A stretch of 64,000 bases of DNA from contig NZ_JAJGRC010000002.1 of NCBI RefSeq assembly GCF_020786625.1, positions 372,001 to 436,000 of the forward strand. The letters run 5' to 3'. Within the stretch, counting starts at the first letter, position 1. Every line of letters starts with the position of its first letter. The notes under the pieces were generated by a model, which saw only the letters and a list, made by a program, of their open reading frames with translations, had not been told where the DNA came from and did no database searches. Position numbers and translations under genes: made by a program. The stretch comes from Salinicoccus sp. RF5 (GTDB taxonomy: Bacteria; Bacillota; Bacilli; Staphylococcales; Salinicoccaceae). Below, piece after piece: positions 43,906 to 53,122 of this stretch.

Positions 43906-44616
43906 ATGTTAAAAATTGAACACCTGCAAATTTCATATGAAAAGTTTGGCCTGCACGTTGAAGGAATAGAATTTCATCAAGGGATGAACATCATTTTGGG
44001 TCCGAACGGGGGCGGGAAGAGCTCCCTGATGAAGGGGATCATCGGATATGGTCATGAAATGCTCAATAGAAGGTCGATACAGTTCTGGGGAGAGCCTTTG
44101 GAGAGGGTGGAAGGCATCATCAGCTATCTTCCCCAGGAGAATCCGAGGTTCAGGGTACTTGTCCATGAATATCTTACGATGACCAGCGGAAGTGTGTCAA
44201 AAAGGGTATTCGATGAAACTGTCATGCATTTTGCTCTGGAATATTTACTTGGACATTCGATAGAAAGCCTCTCCGGTGGAGAATTCAAAAGGGTCCAATG
44301 TGCACAGATCGCGCTGGAGGATAAGCCGGTAATCATGCTTGATGAGATGGAGCAGGGGCTTGATATGAACTATCAGCACGAAATGATGGATTGGATATGC
44401 AGGGAGGGGGAGGGCAAAGTGATAGTTGCGAGTATGCATGATGCTTCACTCGCCCTGACATATGCAGATACAATTACACTGGTAAAGGACGGCAGGGCAG
44501 AAGGCCCCATGCCGTCAGCCTCAGTGACGAGTGAAATGCTATCCGCATGCTACGGCCTGCCATTGACGGTCAGACGGCAGGAAGGTGTGGCCCTGGTCTA
44601 TCGCAACCTGCTATAG
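43906..44616 (+). CDS. Solitary ABC transporter ATP-binding protein (iron/cobalamin-type)
   Basis: 236 residues. Walker A G-P-N-G-G-G-K-S-S (33-41), Q-loop Y-L-P-Q (74-77), signature L-S-G-G-E (122-126), Walker B V-I-M-L-D-E with catalytic Glu147, and H-loop M-H-D (His178). Overall like FecE/BtuD ATPases, but the usual D-E-P-T after Walker B is D-E-M-E-Q. No permease or binding-protein gene adjoins it, so it either serves transporters encoded elsewhere or is a regulatory or degenerate copy. The ATG at 43906 has AGAGGT upstream. It ends six bases inside the convergent coaW gene. Confidence 0.82.
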   Translation: MLKIEHLQISYEKFGLHVEGIEFHQGMNIILGPNGGGKSSLMKGIIGYGHEMLNRRSIQFWGEPLERVEGIISYLPQENPRFRVLVHEYLTMTSGSVSKRVFDETVMHFALEYLLGHSIESLSGGEFKRVQCAQIALEDKPVIMLDEMEQGLDMNYQHEMMDWICREGEGKVIVASMHDASLALTYADTITLVKDGRAEGPMPSASVTSEMLSACYGLPLTVRRQEGVALVYRNLL

Positions 44617-45408
44617 AATTGCGCCGAGGGCTCCAGAATACTCACCGTTATGGATGATGTGGGCTTTCGCCCCCTTCAAGCCGGCATAGCGGTTGATGAT
44701 GTCCTTCATGACGTTGTTATCCAGCAGGGTGGAGCCGATGAACACCATGTCATTGGTTTCAAAACCTTCAGCCAGACTGATGCCGACTGCAGTCACAGTT
44801 TCACCGACGAGACCTATGACCGCCTGAAGCTTATCTTCAGGACCCATATCTGAGGTGTTCCCGGAGAGGACATTGCCGAAATTGCTTGCTGTAAGGTCTC
44901 CCGGAATCGGCGTCGGCCTGCCGGCATAGATATGGTGCACTTTGAGGTCGATTTCATCCCTGTTGCCCTTCTCGGCCAGGCGTATGATCTCCTCGTAGTC
45001 ATCCATATCGACCAGCAGTTTCGCCAGCCCTATCAGGGTGCCGCCGCCGACGCCTGAACCTCCGACGCGCTCCTGGCCGTCCGGGGAAGCGTGATGGAAA
45101 CTTGTGCCGGTTCCGACATTCAAATAGACGAAGTGGTCGAGGGCGATGCCCTGCTCCTCCATAAGGATCTTCAATCCCCGGTATGTAGCATCGAACTCTA
45201 TCGAGGTGCCGACAGTGTTTTCCAGCTTCTCGGCCATGTATTCCGCCTTGCCGCCTGTCAGGAAGATCTGGTCTGCTGCATGTTCCCTCTTCAGTTTCCC
45301 AATCAGCTGATCGATTTCCGTAGATGGCCATTTTTCGAATTTCCTGGACCCATTTTCCAAATATGCCACTTTTATGAGCGTACCGCCTGCATCAATTCCA
45401 ATTTTCAT
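44611..45408 (-). CDS. coaW: Type II pantothenate kinase
   Basis: 265 residues from the ATG at 45408 with GGAGG upstream. Catalyses the first step of coenzyme A synthesis; the type II enzyme, typical of staphylococci, resists feedback by CoA. ASKHA fold: phosphate-1 loop G-I-D-A-G-G-T-L-I-K at the N-terminus, then N-V-G-T-G-T-S-F and G-G-S-G-V-G-G-G-T-L-I-G-L. It overlaps the 3' end of the ABC ATPase gene by six bases, tail to tail. Its promoter appears nested in the preceding transporter's terminator. Confidence 0.94.
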   Translation of the reverse strand: MKIGIDAGGTLIKVAYLENGSRKFEKWPSTEIDQLIGKLKREHAADQIFLTGGKAEYMAEKLENTVGTSIEFDATYRGLKILMEEQGIALDHFVYLNVGTGTSFHHASPDGQERVGGSGVGGGTLIGLAKLLVDMDDYEEIIRLAEKGNRDEIDLKVHHIYAGRPTPIPGDLTASNFGNVLSGNTSDMGPEDKLQAVIGLVGETVTAVGISLAEGFETNDMVFIGSTLLDNNVMKDIINRYAGLKGAKAHIIHNGEYSGALGAIL

Positions 45409-45425
45409 AAGTTGCCTCCACATAA

Positions 45426-45466
45426 AAAGAATGTCATTGGCTCCATTATACCAATGACATTCTTTA
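45426..45466 (-). terminator. BCCT transporter terminator hairpin
   Basis: Fifteen-base perfect stem AAAGAATGTCATTGG/CCAATGACATTCTTT around a ten-base loop, followed by TTTTTAT on the minus strand. Confidence 0.8.
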
Positions 45467-45473
45467 TTAGTAA
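45445..45473 (-). promoter_or_regulatory. coaW promoter nested in the terminator hairpin
   Basis: Minus strand TTACTA (45468-45473), 17 bases, TATAAT (45445-45450). The -10 fills the hairpin loop and the spacer is one of its arms. The predicted start falls in the other arm, 35 to 40 bases before the coaW ATG. Confidence 0.55.
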
Positions 45474-45482
45474 TGTTTAATT

Positions 45483-47060
45483 TTAAGCTTTTCTGCGATC
45501 TCTGCGCTGACGGCGCTTCATGGAATCATTCGGTTCACGCCTCAATGATTTCGAAACGGAAATGATCATCGCGATGAGGACGACACCGAAAGGCAGTCCT
45601 GCAAGGAGTGATGCTGCCTGCAGGCTCGTCAGACCGCCGGCGATGATGAGTGTGACTGTAAGTGTTCCAAGGAGTACACCCCAGATGATCTTAAGTCTGG
45701 TGCTTGGCGAGTCCGTGTTGCCTGATGTCATGCCGGCCACGATGAAGGTTGCCGAGTCTGCTGATGTGACCAGGAATGTGAAGATGAGCAGGATTGAGAG
45801 TGCTGAGAAGATCTGCGTCATCGGCAGCTGGTCGAACAGCGCAAACAGGGCAGCTGTATTATCCTCAAGTACGAGTTCTCCGATGTTGGTGCCATTGAAG
45901 AGGTCGGAATAGATTGCCGTGCCCCCAAGGGCTCCGATCCATAGGAAGGAGAGCATCGGCGGGATGATCAGTATGCCGAGGACATATTCACGGATGGAAC
46001 GTCCTTTGGATACACGGGCTACAAACGAGCCGATGAATGGGCTCCATGCAATGACCCATGCCCAGTAGAATACTGTCCATTCCTGAACCCAGACTTCACC
46101 GGTATATGGCTGCATGCGGAGGGAGTATCCAACATAGTTTGAAAGGTAGTCCCCAAGACCGACGATGATGCTTTCCATGATGAAGGTGAAAGGCCCCACC
46201 GCCATGACGAAGATGGTGATGACTGCAGCGAGCAGCATGTTCAGGTTGCTCAGCCATTTGATGCCGCGCTTCAGTCCTGTTGTAGTGGAGAGTATGAAGA
46301 GCCCGGTCATCAGTGCTGTAAGTAAGATTTGAGTGAGTGCACCGGAAGGCACACCGAATGCGATATTGAGACCGCCGTCCATCTGCATGATGCCAAGACC
46401 TACAGATGTCGCCATACCGGTTACGGTAGCGATGACTGCAAGAATGTCGATGGATTTCCTCGCCTTCTGGTTATAATTCTCTCCAAGAAGGGGCTCAAGG
46501 GATGTTGAAACCAGGCCATCCTTCTTCTTCCGGTATTGGTTGTATCCGATGGCCAGGCCGGCGACACCGAATATCGACCATTGGGAAATGCCCCAGTGGA
46601 AGAACGAATATCCCATGGCCATACGGGCAGCCTCGACAGTCTCCGTCTCCCCTCCAGGAAATGGAGATATCATGAAGTGGCTCATCGGTTCTGCGACACC
46701 GAAGAATACGAGACCTACACCAAGGCCGGCAGAAAACAGCATGCCGATCCATGAGCGGAATGAGAACTCGGGTTTCGACTGGTCGCCACCGAGCTTGATG
46801 CGTCCGTAAGGTGATAGTGCAAGAAAAATTAGAAATACAGCAAAACCGAATACAGCAAGCATGAAGAACCAGCTGAAGTAGTCCGAAATCCATCCATACA
46901 CCGATTCGGAAGCGATCAGGAACCGGTCAGGGATGATCGTTGCAACGAGTGCTGCAATTACGATGACAGTAGCTGAGACCCAGAATACGAGACCCAGAAT
47001 GGACTGCTGCCTTTCTTCCCCTTTGTTATTGGATGACTTATCCAAATTGTCGTTGTCCAA
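45483..47060 (-). CDS. opuD: BCCT-family glycine betaine/choline transporter
   Basis: 525 residues, twelve TM helices. Sodium-coupled uptake of betaine-type compatible solutes. Motifs: G-L-G-V-G-L-V-F-F-G-V-A-E-P, H-W-G-I-S-Q-W-S, G-M-A-T-S-V-G-L-G and the BCCT signature W-A-W-V-I-A-W-S-P-F-I-G-S-F. The long basic C-terminus (about 500-525, R-R-Q-R-R-D-R-R-K) resembles osmosensing tails of BetP-like carriers. The start is TTG at 47060 with AGGGGG upstream. A sigma-B-like promoter precedes it. The paralogue (OpuD versus BetT/CudT) cannot be settled by eye. Confidence 0.9.
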   Translation of the reverse strand: MDNDNLDKSSNNKGEERQQSILGLVFWVSATVIVIAALVATIIPDRFLIASESVYGWISDYFSWFFMLAVFGFAVFLIFLALSPYGRIKLGGDQSKPEFSFRSWIGMLFSAGLGVGLVFFGVAEPMSHFMISPFPGGETETVEAARMAMGYSFFHWGISQWSIFGVAGLAIGYNQYRKKKDGLVSTSLEPLLGENYNQKARKSIDILAVIATVTGMATSVGLGIMQMDGGLNIAFGVPSGALTQILLTALMTGLFILSTTTGLKRGIKWLSNLNMLLAAVITIFVMAVGPFTFIMESIIVGLGDYLSNYVGYSLRMQPYTGEVWVQEWTVFYWAWVIAWSPFIGSFVARVSKGRSIREYVLGILIIPPMLSFLWIGALGGTAIYSDLFNGTNIGELVLEDNTAALFALFDQLPMTQIFSALSILLIFTFLVTSADSATFIVAGMTSGNTDSPSTRLKIIWGVLLGTLTVTLIIAGGLTSLQAASLLAGLPFGVVLIAMIISVSKSLRREPNDSMKRRQRRDRRKA

Positions 47061-47094
47061 AACTTTTCCCCCTAGAATTAAATTGTAATTTAAT

Positions 47095-47119
47095 CTACCC
47101 CAACTTTATCATATTAAAC
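47095..47119 (-). promoter_or_regulatory. Sigma-B-type promoter of the BCCT transporter
   Basis: Minus strand GTTTAA (47114-47119), 13 bases, GGGTAG (47095-47100): all of the -35 and five of six -10 bases agree with the sigma-B consensus, about 35 bases before the TTG start. Confidence 0.65.
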
Positions 47120-47131
47120 ACTGCAAAGGTG

Positions 47132-47159
47132 TTGAATATCGAGCTGACTATTTTATACT
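47132..47159 (+). promoter_or_regulatory. Promoter of the tandem GNAT gene
   Basis: TTGAAT (47132-47137), 16 bases, TATACT (47154-47159). Confidence 0.5.
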
Positions 47160-47220
47160 TGAAAGGGTATAGTATGTATCATAACAAAACGACAATACAT
47201 GTCAAAAGGGGTTCAGGCAA

Positions 47221-48060
47221 ATGAGCGATATACATATCCGGCCATTTATTGAAGAAGATAGAACGAGTCTCGCCGCTTTCAGGTTGAGTGAGCAGCAGCA
47301 GATATATTCAAGCCTTCCTGTGGATGTACTGGATGATGCGATTGAAGACTCTGACCGTACACCTTGTGTCGTGTTGAACGAAACAGGCGAAATCGTCGGC
47401 TTTTTCGTACTTCATAAACATTATCAGCATGAGGGGTATGCGACTCCCCATGAAGTGGTGTACATCCGTTCGCTCTCGATCAATGAAACGTTCCAGGGCA
47501 GAGGGTATGGCACCAGGGTGGCGATGTCCCTGCCGCTTTTCGTACAGGAGCATTTCTCCAATTTCGACCATCTGTACCTGGTGGTCGATGCAGAAAATCA
47601 GGGTGCCTGGAACTTGTATGAGCGGGCCGGCTTTGCACACACCGCCACCAAGGAAGACGGGCCGATCGGCAAGGAGCGCCTATACTATCTGGACCTTGAT
47701 CAGAAGTATGTCCATAACATCAAATTGAAGCGGGATGAGACGGTGGAGTTACCGGATATCAAAGTCGACATCGTGCTCAACCAGAAAAAGCAGGTTGGAC
47801 ATATTGAGGGTGTGCTCAATAGTGAAGTGCTGCATATCTCCCATCTGCATGTCGAGGAGCCGGAGCGGAACCGTGGGGTCGCCTCCAGCGCCTTGAGGCA
47901 GCTTGGTACATTCCTGAGGCGTGTGCTCCCGGACGTCCGGGAGCTTATGGTGTACACGGATGATGCAGAACGGAAGACACGGCTGTTTGAAAGGGTCGGC
48001 TTTGTCAGGCTTGAAGACGCGGACGGGAAGAAAAGGTTCATGAAGTATATAAACTATTAA
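47221..48060 (+). CDS. Tandem-domain GNAT acetyltransferase
   Basis: 279 residues. N-terminal GNAT domain (about 1-160) has the acetyl-CoA loop F-Q-G-R-G-Y-G-T and the later N-x-G-A-W-N-L-Y-E-R-A-G-F. The C-terminal half (about 165-279) has a second, shorter GNAT-like core, S-H-L-H-V-E-E-P-E-R-N-R-G-V-A-S and F-E-R-V-G-F. Acetylates an unknown amine or protein; the second domain may bind substrate rather than catalyse. A GNAT gene precedes rpoE in staphylococci as well, from memory. GGGGTTCAGGCA before the ATG. Confidence 0.82.
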   Translation: MSDIHIRPFIEEDRTSLAAFRLSEQQQIYSSLPVDVLDDAIEDSDRTPCVVLNETGEIVGFFVLHKHYQHEGYATPHEVVYIRSLSINETFQGRGYGTRVAMSLPLFVQEHFSNFDHLYLVVDAENQGAWNLYERAGFAHTATKEDGPIGKERLYYLDLDQKYVHNIKLKRDETVELPDIKVDIVLNQKKQVGHIEGVLNSEVLHISHLHVEEPERNRGVASSALRQLGTFLRRVLPDVRELMVYTDDAERKTRLFERVGFVRLEDADGKKRFMKYINY

Positions 48061-48067
48061 TTAGTGC

Positions 48068-48096
48068 TTGATTCATACAGATTTTCGCTGTATGAT
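48068..48096 (+). promoter_or_regulatory. rpoE promoter
   Basis: TTGATT (48068-48073), 17 bases, TATGAT (48091-48096). Confidence 0.65.
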
Positions 48097-48132
48097 ATCC
48101 CTTGATATTCCAGACTGGAAAGGATGAATGAA

Positions 48133-48675
48133 ATGAGACTGGACGAATACTCCAAAGAGATGATGGATGAGAACTCCTTCATCGAAATGTCATATATGTA
48201 TCTGCAGGATGCCGGCAAAGAGGCGAACCTGTATGACATCATCGATAAGTTCAAGGAAATCGGTGGGTACTCCGATGAGGAAATCGAAAACCGTGTGCTG
48301 CAGTTCTATACTGACCTCAATACGGATGGCAGGTTCCTGAGTACAGGGGATGGTGTATGGGGTCTTAGGGACTGGTATTCCATCGATGACATTTCCGACA
48401 AGATCGCCCCTACAATCCATAAGATCGAGCTTGCTGTAGAAGATGAGGAGCCGCAGATTGCAGAGGATGAGGATGACAGTGTGAGTGATGCATTCGACCA
48501 GGATAAGGATCTTGTGGAATCCGACGTGGAGAATCTCGATTCCCCAATCAACGGAGCTGAAGTTGAAGCTGAAGATGACCTCGACGACCCCGTGGATGAA
48601 ACAATCGGGGAAAACGTCGAATATGACGATACAGACGAACTTGAGGACAGCTACGAGGATAAACCTGATCTCTAG
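48133..48675 (+). CDS. rpoE: RNA polymerase delta subunit
   Basis: 180 residues. Delta increases recycling of RNA polymerase and sharpens sensitivity to the initiating NTP in Gram-positives. N-terminal folded domain (to about 90): [12 protein letters not shown]-x-like D-I-I-D-K-F and [18 protein letters not shown], the hallmark. The rest is a disordered, very acidic tail of Asp/Glu. I start at 48133 because the AAAGG ribosome site abuts the earlier ATG at 48124. It precedes pyrG as in Bacillus. Confidence 0.94.
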   Translation: MRLDEYSKEMMDENSFIEMSYMYLQDAGKEANLYDIIDKFKEIGGYSDEEIENRVLQFYTDLNTDGRFLSTGDGVWGLRDWYSIDDISDKIAPTIHKIELAVEDEEPQIAEDEDDSVSDAFDQDKDLVESDVENLDSPINGAEVEAEDDLDDPVDETIGENVEYDDTDELEDSYEDKPDL

Positions 48676-48690
48676 GACTGCAACTTCCAG

Positions 48691-48718
48691 TTGACATTCA
48701 TTAGAAAAGTGATATTAT
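48691..48718 (+). promoter_or_regulatory. pyrG promoter
   Basis: TTGACA (48691-48696), 16 bases, TATTAT (48713-48718). Transcription is expected at G48726 in GGGCTCC, seven bases later, the same initial sequence as in B. subtilis pyrG. Confidence 0.8.
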
Positions 48719-48725
48719 TTTTATT

Positions 48726-48797
48726 GGGCTCCCTGAAAAAGGGATTGTAAAGAAAGGCTCCTTTTCACCAAGTGTGGAAGGGGGCCATTTTTTATTT
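48726..48797 (+). promoter_or_regulatory. pyrG CTP-sensing attenuator
   Basis: The leader begins GGGCTCC. It contains a terminator hairpin, GGCTCCTTTTCAC paired with GTGGAAGGGGGCC (48756-48786), followed by a T-rich run. In B. subtilis, low CTP causes repeated addition of G at the start; the poly-G 5' end then pairs with the C/U-rich left arm and prevents termination. All parts are present here. Confidence 0.82.
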
Positions 48798-48851
48798 GCA
48801 GGCGGGAAGCGTCGCTGCATCGCCGCATCAGATCGGCCATCAATGACATGA

Positions 48852-50483
<1,632 letters not shown>

Positions 50484-50493
50484 AGTTTCAAAA

Positions 50494-50529
50494 GCCATCC
50501 GGGCAACTAATTGCCCGGATGGCTTTTTT
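50494..50529 (+). terminator. pyrG terminator
   Basis: Thirteen-base stem GCCATCCGGGCAA/TTGCCCGGATGGC with six T. Confidence 0.92.
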
Positions 50530-50546
50530 GGTTTGTCGATCCATAA

Positions 50547-50561
50547 CGATAATCATTGTCA
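50547..50561 (+). promoter_or_regulatory. Fur-family box upstream of the metal ATPase
   Basis: CGATAATCATTGTCA matches 13 of 15 positions of the Fur box TGATAATNATTATCA (11 of 15 for the PerR version). A TATAAT at 50623-50628 is the likely -10, so the box lies some 60 bases upstream of it. Confidence 0.5.
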
Positions 50562-50660
50562 TCATCCATAGAAGTTTCAAAAAGGAATTGTAATTTCATT
50601 CATATATTGGCGGGTAACCAAGTATAATGGAAGTGAGGGAAGATGCGGGGAGGGAAGGAT

Positions 50661-52580
50661 ATGAAGAAACTCCAATTATACTTTACAGTCATTTCGGGCA
50701 TACTGATTGGACTGGGCTTCTACATTCAACGCTTCACTGATATCACATGGTATCCGGCAGTCTTTGTACTCGCCTTCATCATCGGCGGCTGGTTCCAGGC
50801 GAGGGAAGGCATTACCACGACCGTAAATGAGAAGAAATTGAATGTTGAACTGCTGATGATCATTGCTGCGACCGGTGCTTCCATCATCGGCTACTGGTTC
50901 GAGGGGGCCATCCTCATCTTCATCTTCAGTGTGAGCGGTACTCTTGAAGCTTATGCAGAGGGCAGGACGCGTGATGCGGTGCAGTCACTCATCAAGATGA
51001 AGCCGAATGTCGCCAGCAGGGAGCTGCCCGACGGGGAATATGAAATTGTCGATGTTGAAGACCTCAATATCGGAGATGTCGTCATGGTACGCAGGGGCGA
51101 TGTGTTTCCGATTGATGGCGTCGTCACAGAAGGCGCGACGGAAGTGGATGAGGCGTCGCTTACGGGGGAATCCGCGCTCGTCACCAAAGAAACGGATGAT
51201 ACCGTGCTGACAGGCTCCATAAATGAAGGTGGGGTCGTTTCGGTGAGGATGACGGTCGATAATGAAGAGACCATCTTCAACAGGATGATTGAAATGGTAC
51301 GTGAAAGCGAAAGTGTGCCTTCCAAGCGTGCACAGTTCATCGACCGGTTTGAAAACAAATATGTATGGATCGTCCTCATCACGACGGCCTTCATGATGTT
51401 CGTGCCACATTATATTTTCGGGTGGAGCTGGAATGAGACATTTTACCGGGCGATGGTGCTGCTCGTAGTCGCTTCACCGTGTGCAGTCGTGGCATCCATC
51501 ACGCCTGCAACGCTGTCTGCCATCTCGACGAGTGCCAAAAACGGGGTGCTGGTCAAAGGTGGTAAATTCATGGAGCAGCTGGTCGATGTGGACTACGTCC
51601 TCTTCGACAAGACGGGGACCCTTACAAAAGGGGAGCCTGTCATCACACATTTTGAAGTCGAGGAAGGTGAGGACCGCAAAAGGATTGCAGCAAATGTGTA
51701 CGCTTTGGAACGGGGGAGCAACCACCCATTGGCTGTGAGGATCAGCGGGCATTTTGAAGATGCGAAGCAGGAAGGGCTTGAGGCAGAGGACGTCCATGAT
51801 GTGGTCGGACGCGGGGTTGAAGGTCGTGTTGGCGGCCGTATTTTCCAGGTGGTCAAGGCAGAAGCCGATGATTTCATGGAGCCTTTCAAATCCGAACTCC
51901 TCGACACGGGGCATACGGTTACGGTCTATATTGAAGATGGAGTCAAAAAGGCGCTCATCGCATTGAAGGATGTCGAGCGGCCGGAAGCGGCGGAGGTCAT
52001 CAGGAAGCTCAATGAAATGGGCAAGGAGACGGTCATGATATCCGGTGACAACCCGAAGGCGGCCGAATCCATTGCAAAATCGATCGGACTCAAAAAGGCG
52101 ATCGGGAACCAGAGTCCTGAAGACAAGGTGCGGCATATCAACGCCTATAAGGAGAAGGGCGTCGTCATGATGGTCGGGGATGGTGTCAATGACGCTCCGG
52201 GTATCAAACAGGCGGATATCGGCGTGGCAATGGGGAAAGGCACCGGGATAGCGCTCGAAACGGCAGACATCGTCCTGATGAAGGAGCAGCTTTCAAGGCT
52301 GCCGGAAATGATGCGCCTTTCTTCACGGCTTGATGGCGTAATCAAACAGAACCTGACCTTTTCAATTGCAGTCATACTCATGCTGATCGCTTCCAATTTC
52401 TTTCAGCTGATCAATCTGCCGATTGGTGTCATCGGGCATGAAGGCAGTACGATCCTTGTCATACTGAATGGGCTGAGGCTGCTCGCCAATAGGGAGTTCA
52501 ATATGCCTCATTCGTCATTTCATCGACAAGGACAAACAGATGATCATAGAAGTATAGGAATGCAGAGATATAAGGGTTAA
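50661..52580 (+). CDS. P1B-4-type metal-transporting ATPase (PfeT/ZosA/CoaT-like)
   Basis: 639 residues from the ATG at 50661, behind GGGGAGGG. Order: TM helices, actuator domain with T-G-E-S (168-171), S-P-C metal motif (272-274), phosphorylation Asp316 in D-K-T-G-T, nucleotide domain with the H-P in N-H-P-L-A, G-D-G-V-N-D-A-P and the C-terminal TM motif H-E-G-S-T (593-597). S-P-C plus H-E-G-x-T and no N-terminal metal-binding domain mark the P1B-4 group, which exports Fe2+, Co2+ or related ions; B. subtilis PfeT of this group is an iron exporter under PerR/Fur. It is inserted between pyrG and DUF2529. Its last 28 codons run antisense through the end of that gene. Confidence 0.88.
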   Translation: MKKLQLYFTVISGILIGLGFYIQRFTDITWYPAVFVLAFIIGGWFQAREGITTTVNEKKLNVELLMIIAATGASIIGYWFEGAILIFIFSVSGTLEAYAEGRTRDAVQSLIKMKPNVASRELPDGEYEIVDVEDLNIGDVVMVRRGDVFPIDGVVTEGATEVDEASLTGESALVTKETDDTVLTGSINEGGVVSVRMTVDNEETIFNRMIEMVRESESVPSKRAQFIDRFENKYVWIVLITTAFMMFVPHYIFGWSWNETFYRAMVLLVVASPCAVVASITPATLSAISTSAKNGVLVKGGKFMEQLVDVDYVLFDKTGTLTKGEPVITHFEVEEGEDRKRIAANVYALERGSNHPLAVRISGHFEDAKQEGLEAEDVHDVVGRGVEGRVGGRIFQVVKAEADDFMEPFKSELLDTGHTVTVYIEDGVKKALIALKDVERPEAAEVIRKLNEMGKETVMISGDNPKAAESIAKSIGLKKAIGNQSPEDKVRHINAYKEKGVVMMVGDGVNDAPGIKQADIGVAMGKGTGIALETADIVLMKEQLSRLPEMMRLSSRLDGVIKQNLTFSIAVILMLIASNFFQLINLPIGVIGHEGSTILVILNGLRLLANREFNMPHSSFHRQGQTDDHRSIGMQRYKG

Positions 52581-53010
52581 CAATTTTGTCGAAATTCGGC
52601 GTCGGTATGAGGGAACGCGGGGATGACAAATCGATATAATGGTGAAGGTGGTCCATCAATTCAGCTTCATGCTTATTGTAGTTGGAGACCAATACAAATT
52701 CCTTCCCGGCATCCTGGAGCGCTGTAATAGCTGACTTGACCTCTTCATCGAACTGGTTGGCGAGGACAAGCACACGGTCGGGCGCATCCACGGCTTCCGG
52801 TGAATCGAAGGATCTTGTCTTTGGAAGGGCGAGGGAGCCGGTCAGCAGGAAGGGTTCAATTCCCCTGAAGTCATGGAAGGTCTGCAGGTGGATTTCACCT
52901 TCGCTGCCCACTGCCTGGGCGAGGAGGCGTGCGGCCATTTCTATCTCCTCTTCCTGGGCATTTATATGATTGTAGATGTTTGTCAATTGCGTCTGCAGTA
53001 TTTTATCCAT
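52498..53010 (-). CDS. DUF2529 family protein (YwjG-like)
   Basis: 170 residues from the ATG at 53010 (GGAGAG upstream); a 14-codon extension is unsupported. A SIS-like or phospho-sugar-binding fold seems possible from A-A-R-L-L-A-Q-A-V-G-S-E-G-x-I-H and V-L-V-L-A-N-Q-F-D, but the family has no known role. It is conserved near pyrG and fba in Bacillales. Convergent with the metal ATPase, with an 83-base overlap of coding ends, and divergent from fba. Confidence 0.8.
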   Translation of the reverse strand: MDKILQTQLTNIYNHINAQEEEIEMAARLLAQAVGSEGEIHLQTFHDFRGIEPFLLTGSLALPKTRSFDSPEAVDAPDRVLVLANQFDEEVKSAITALQDAGKEFVLVSNYNKHEAELMDHLHHYIDLSSPRSLIPTPNFDKIVNPYISAFLYFYDHLFVLVDEMTNEAY

Positions 53011-53056
53011 ATGAACTCTCCATTCGGCTTGATGGTAATGCAATGTTACCAAAACA

Positions 53057-53086
53057 TTGCCCCGAATTAAATGTTTTTGCTATAAT
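53057..53086 (+). promoter_or_regulatory. fba promoter
   Basis: TTGCCC (53057-53062), 18 bases, TATAAT (53081-53086). Confidence 0.65.
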
Positions 53087-53122
53087 CACGTAAAGGAACG
53101 AACTTTTAGGAGGAAACTTACA

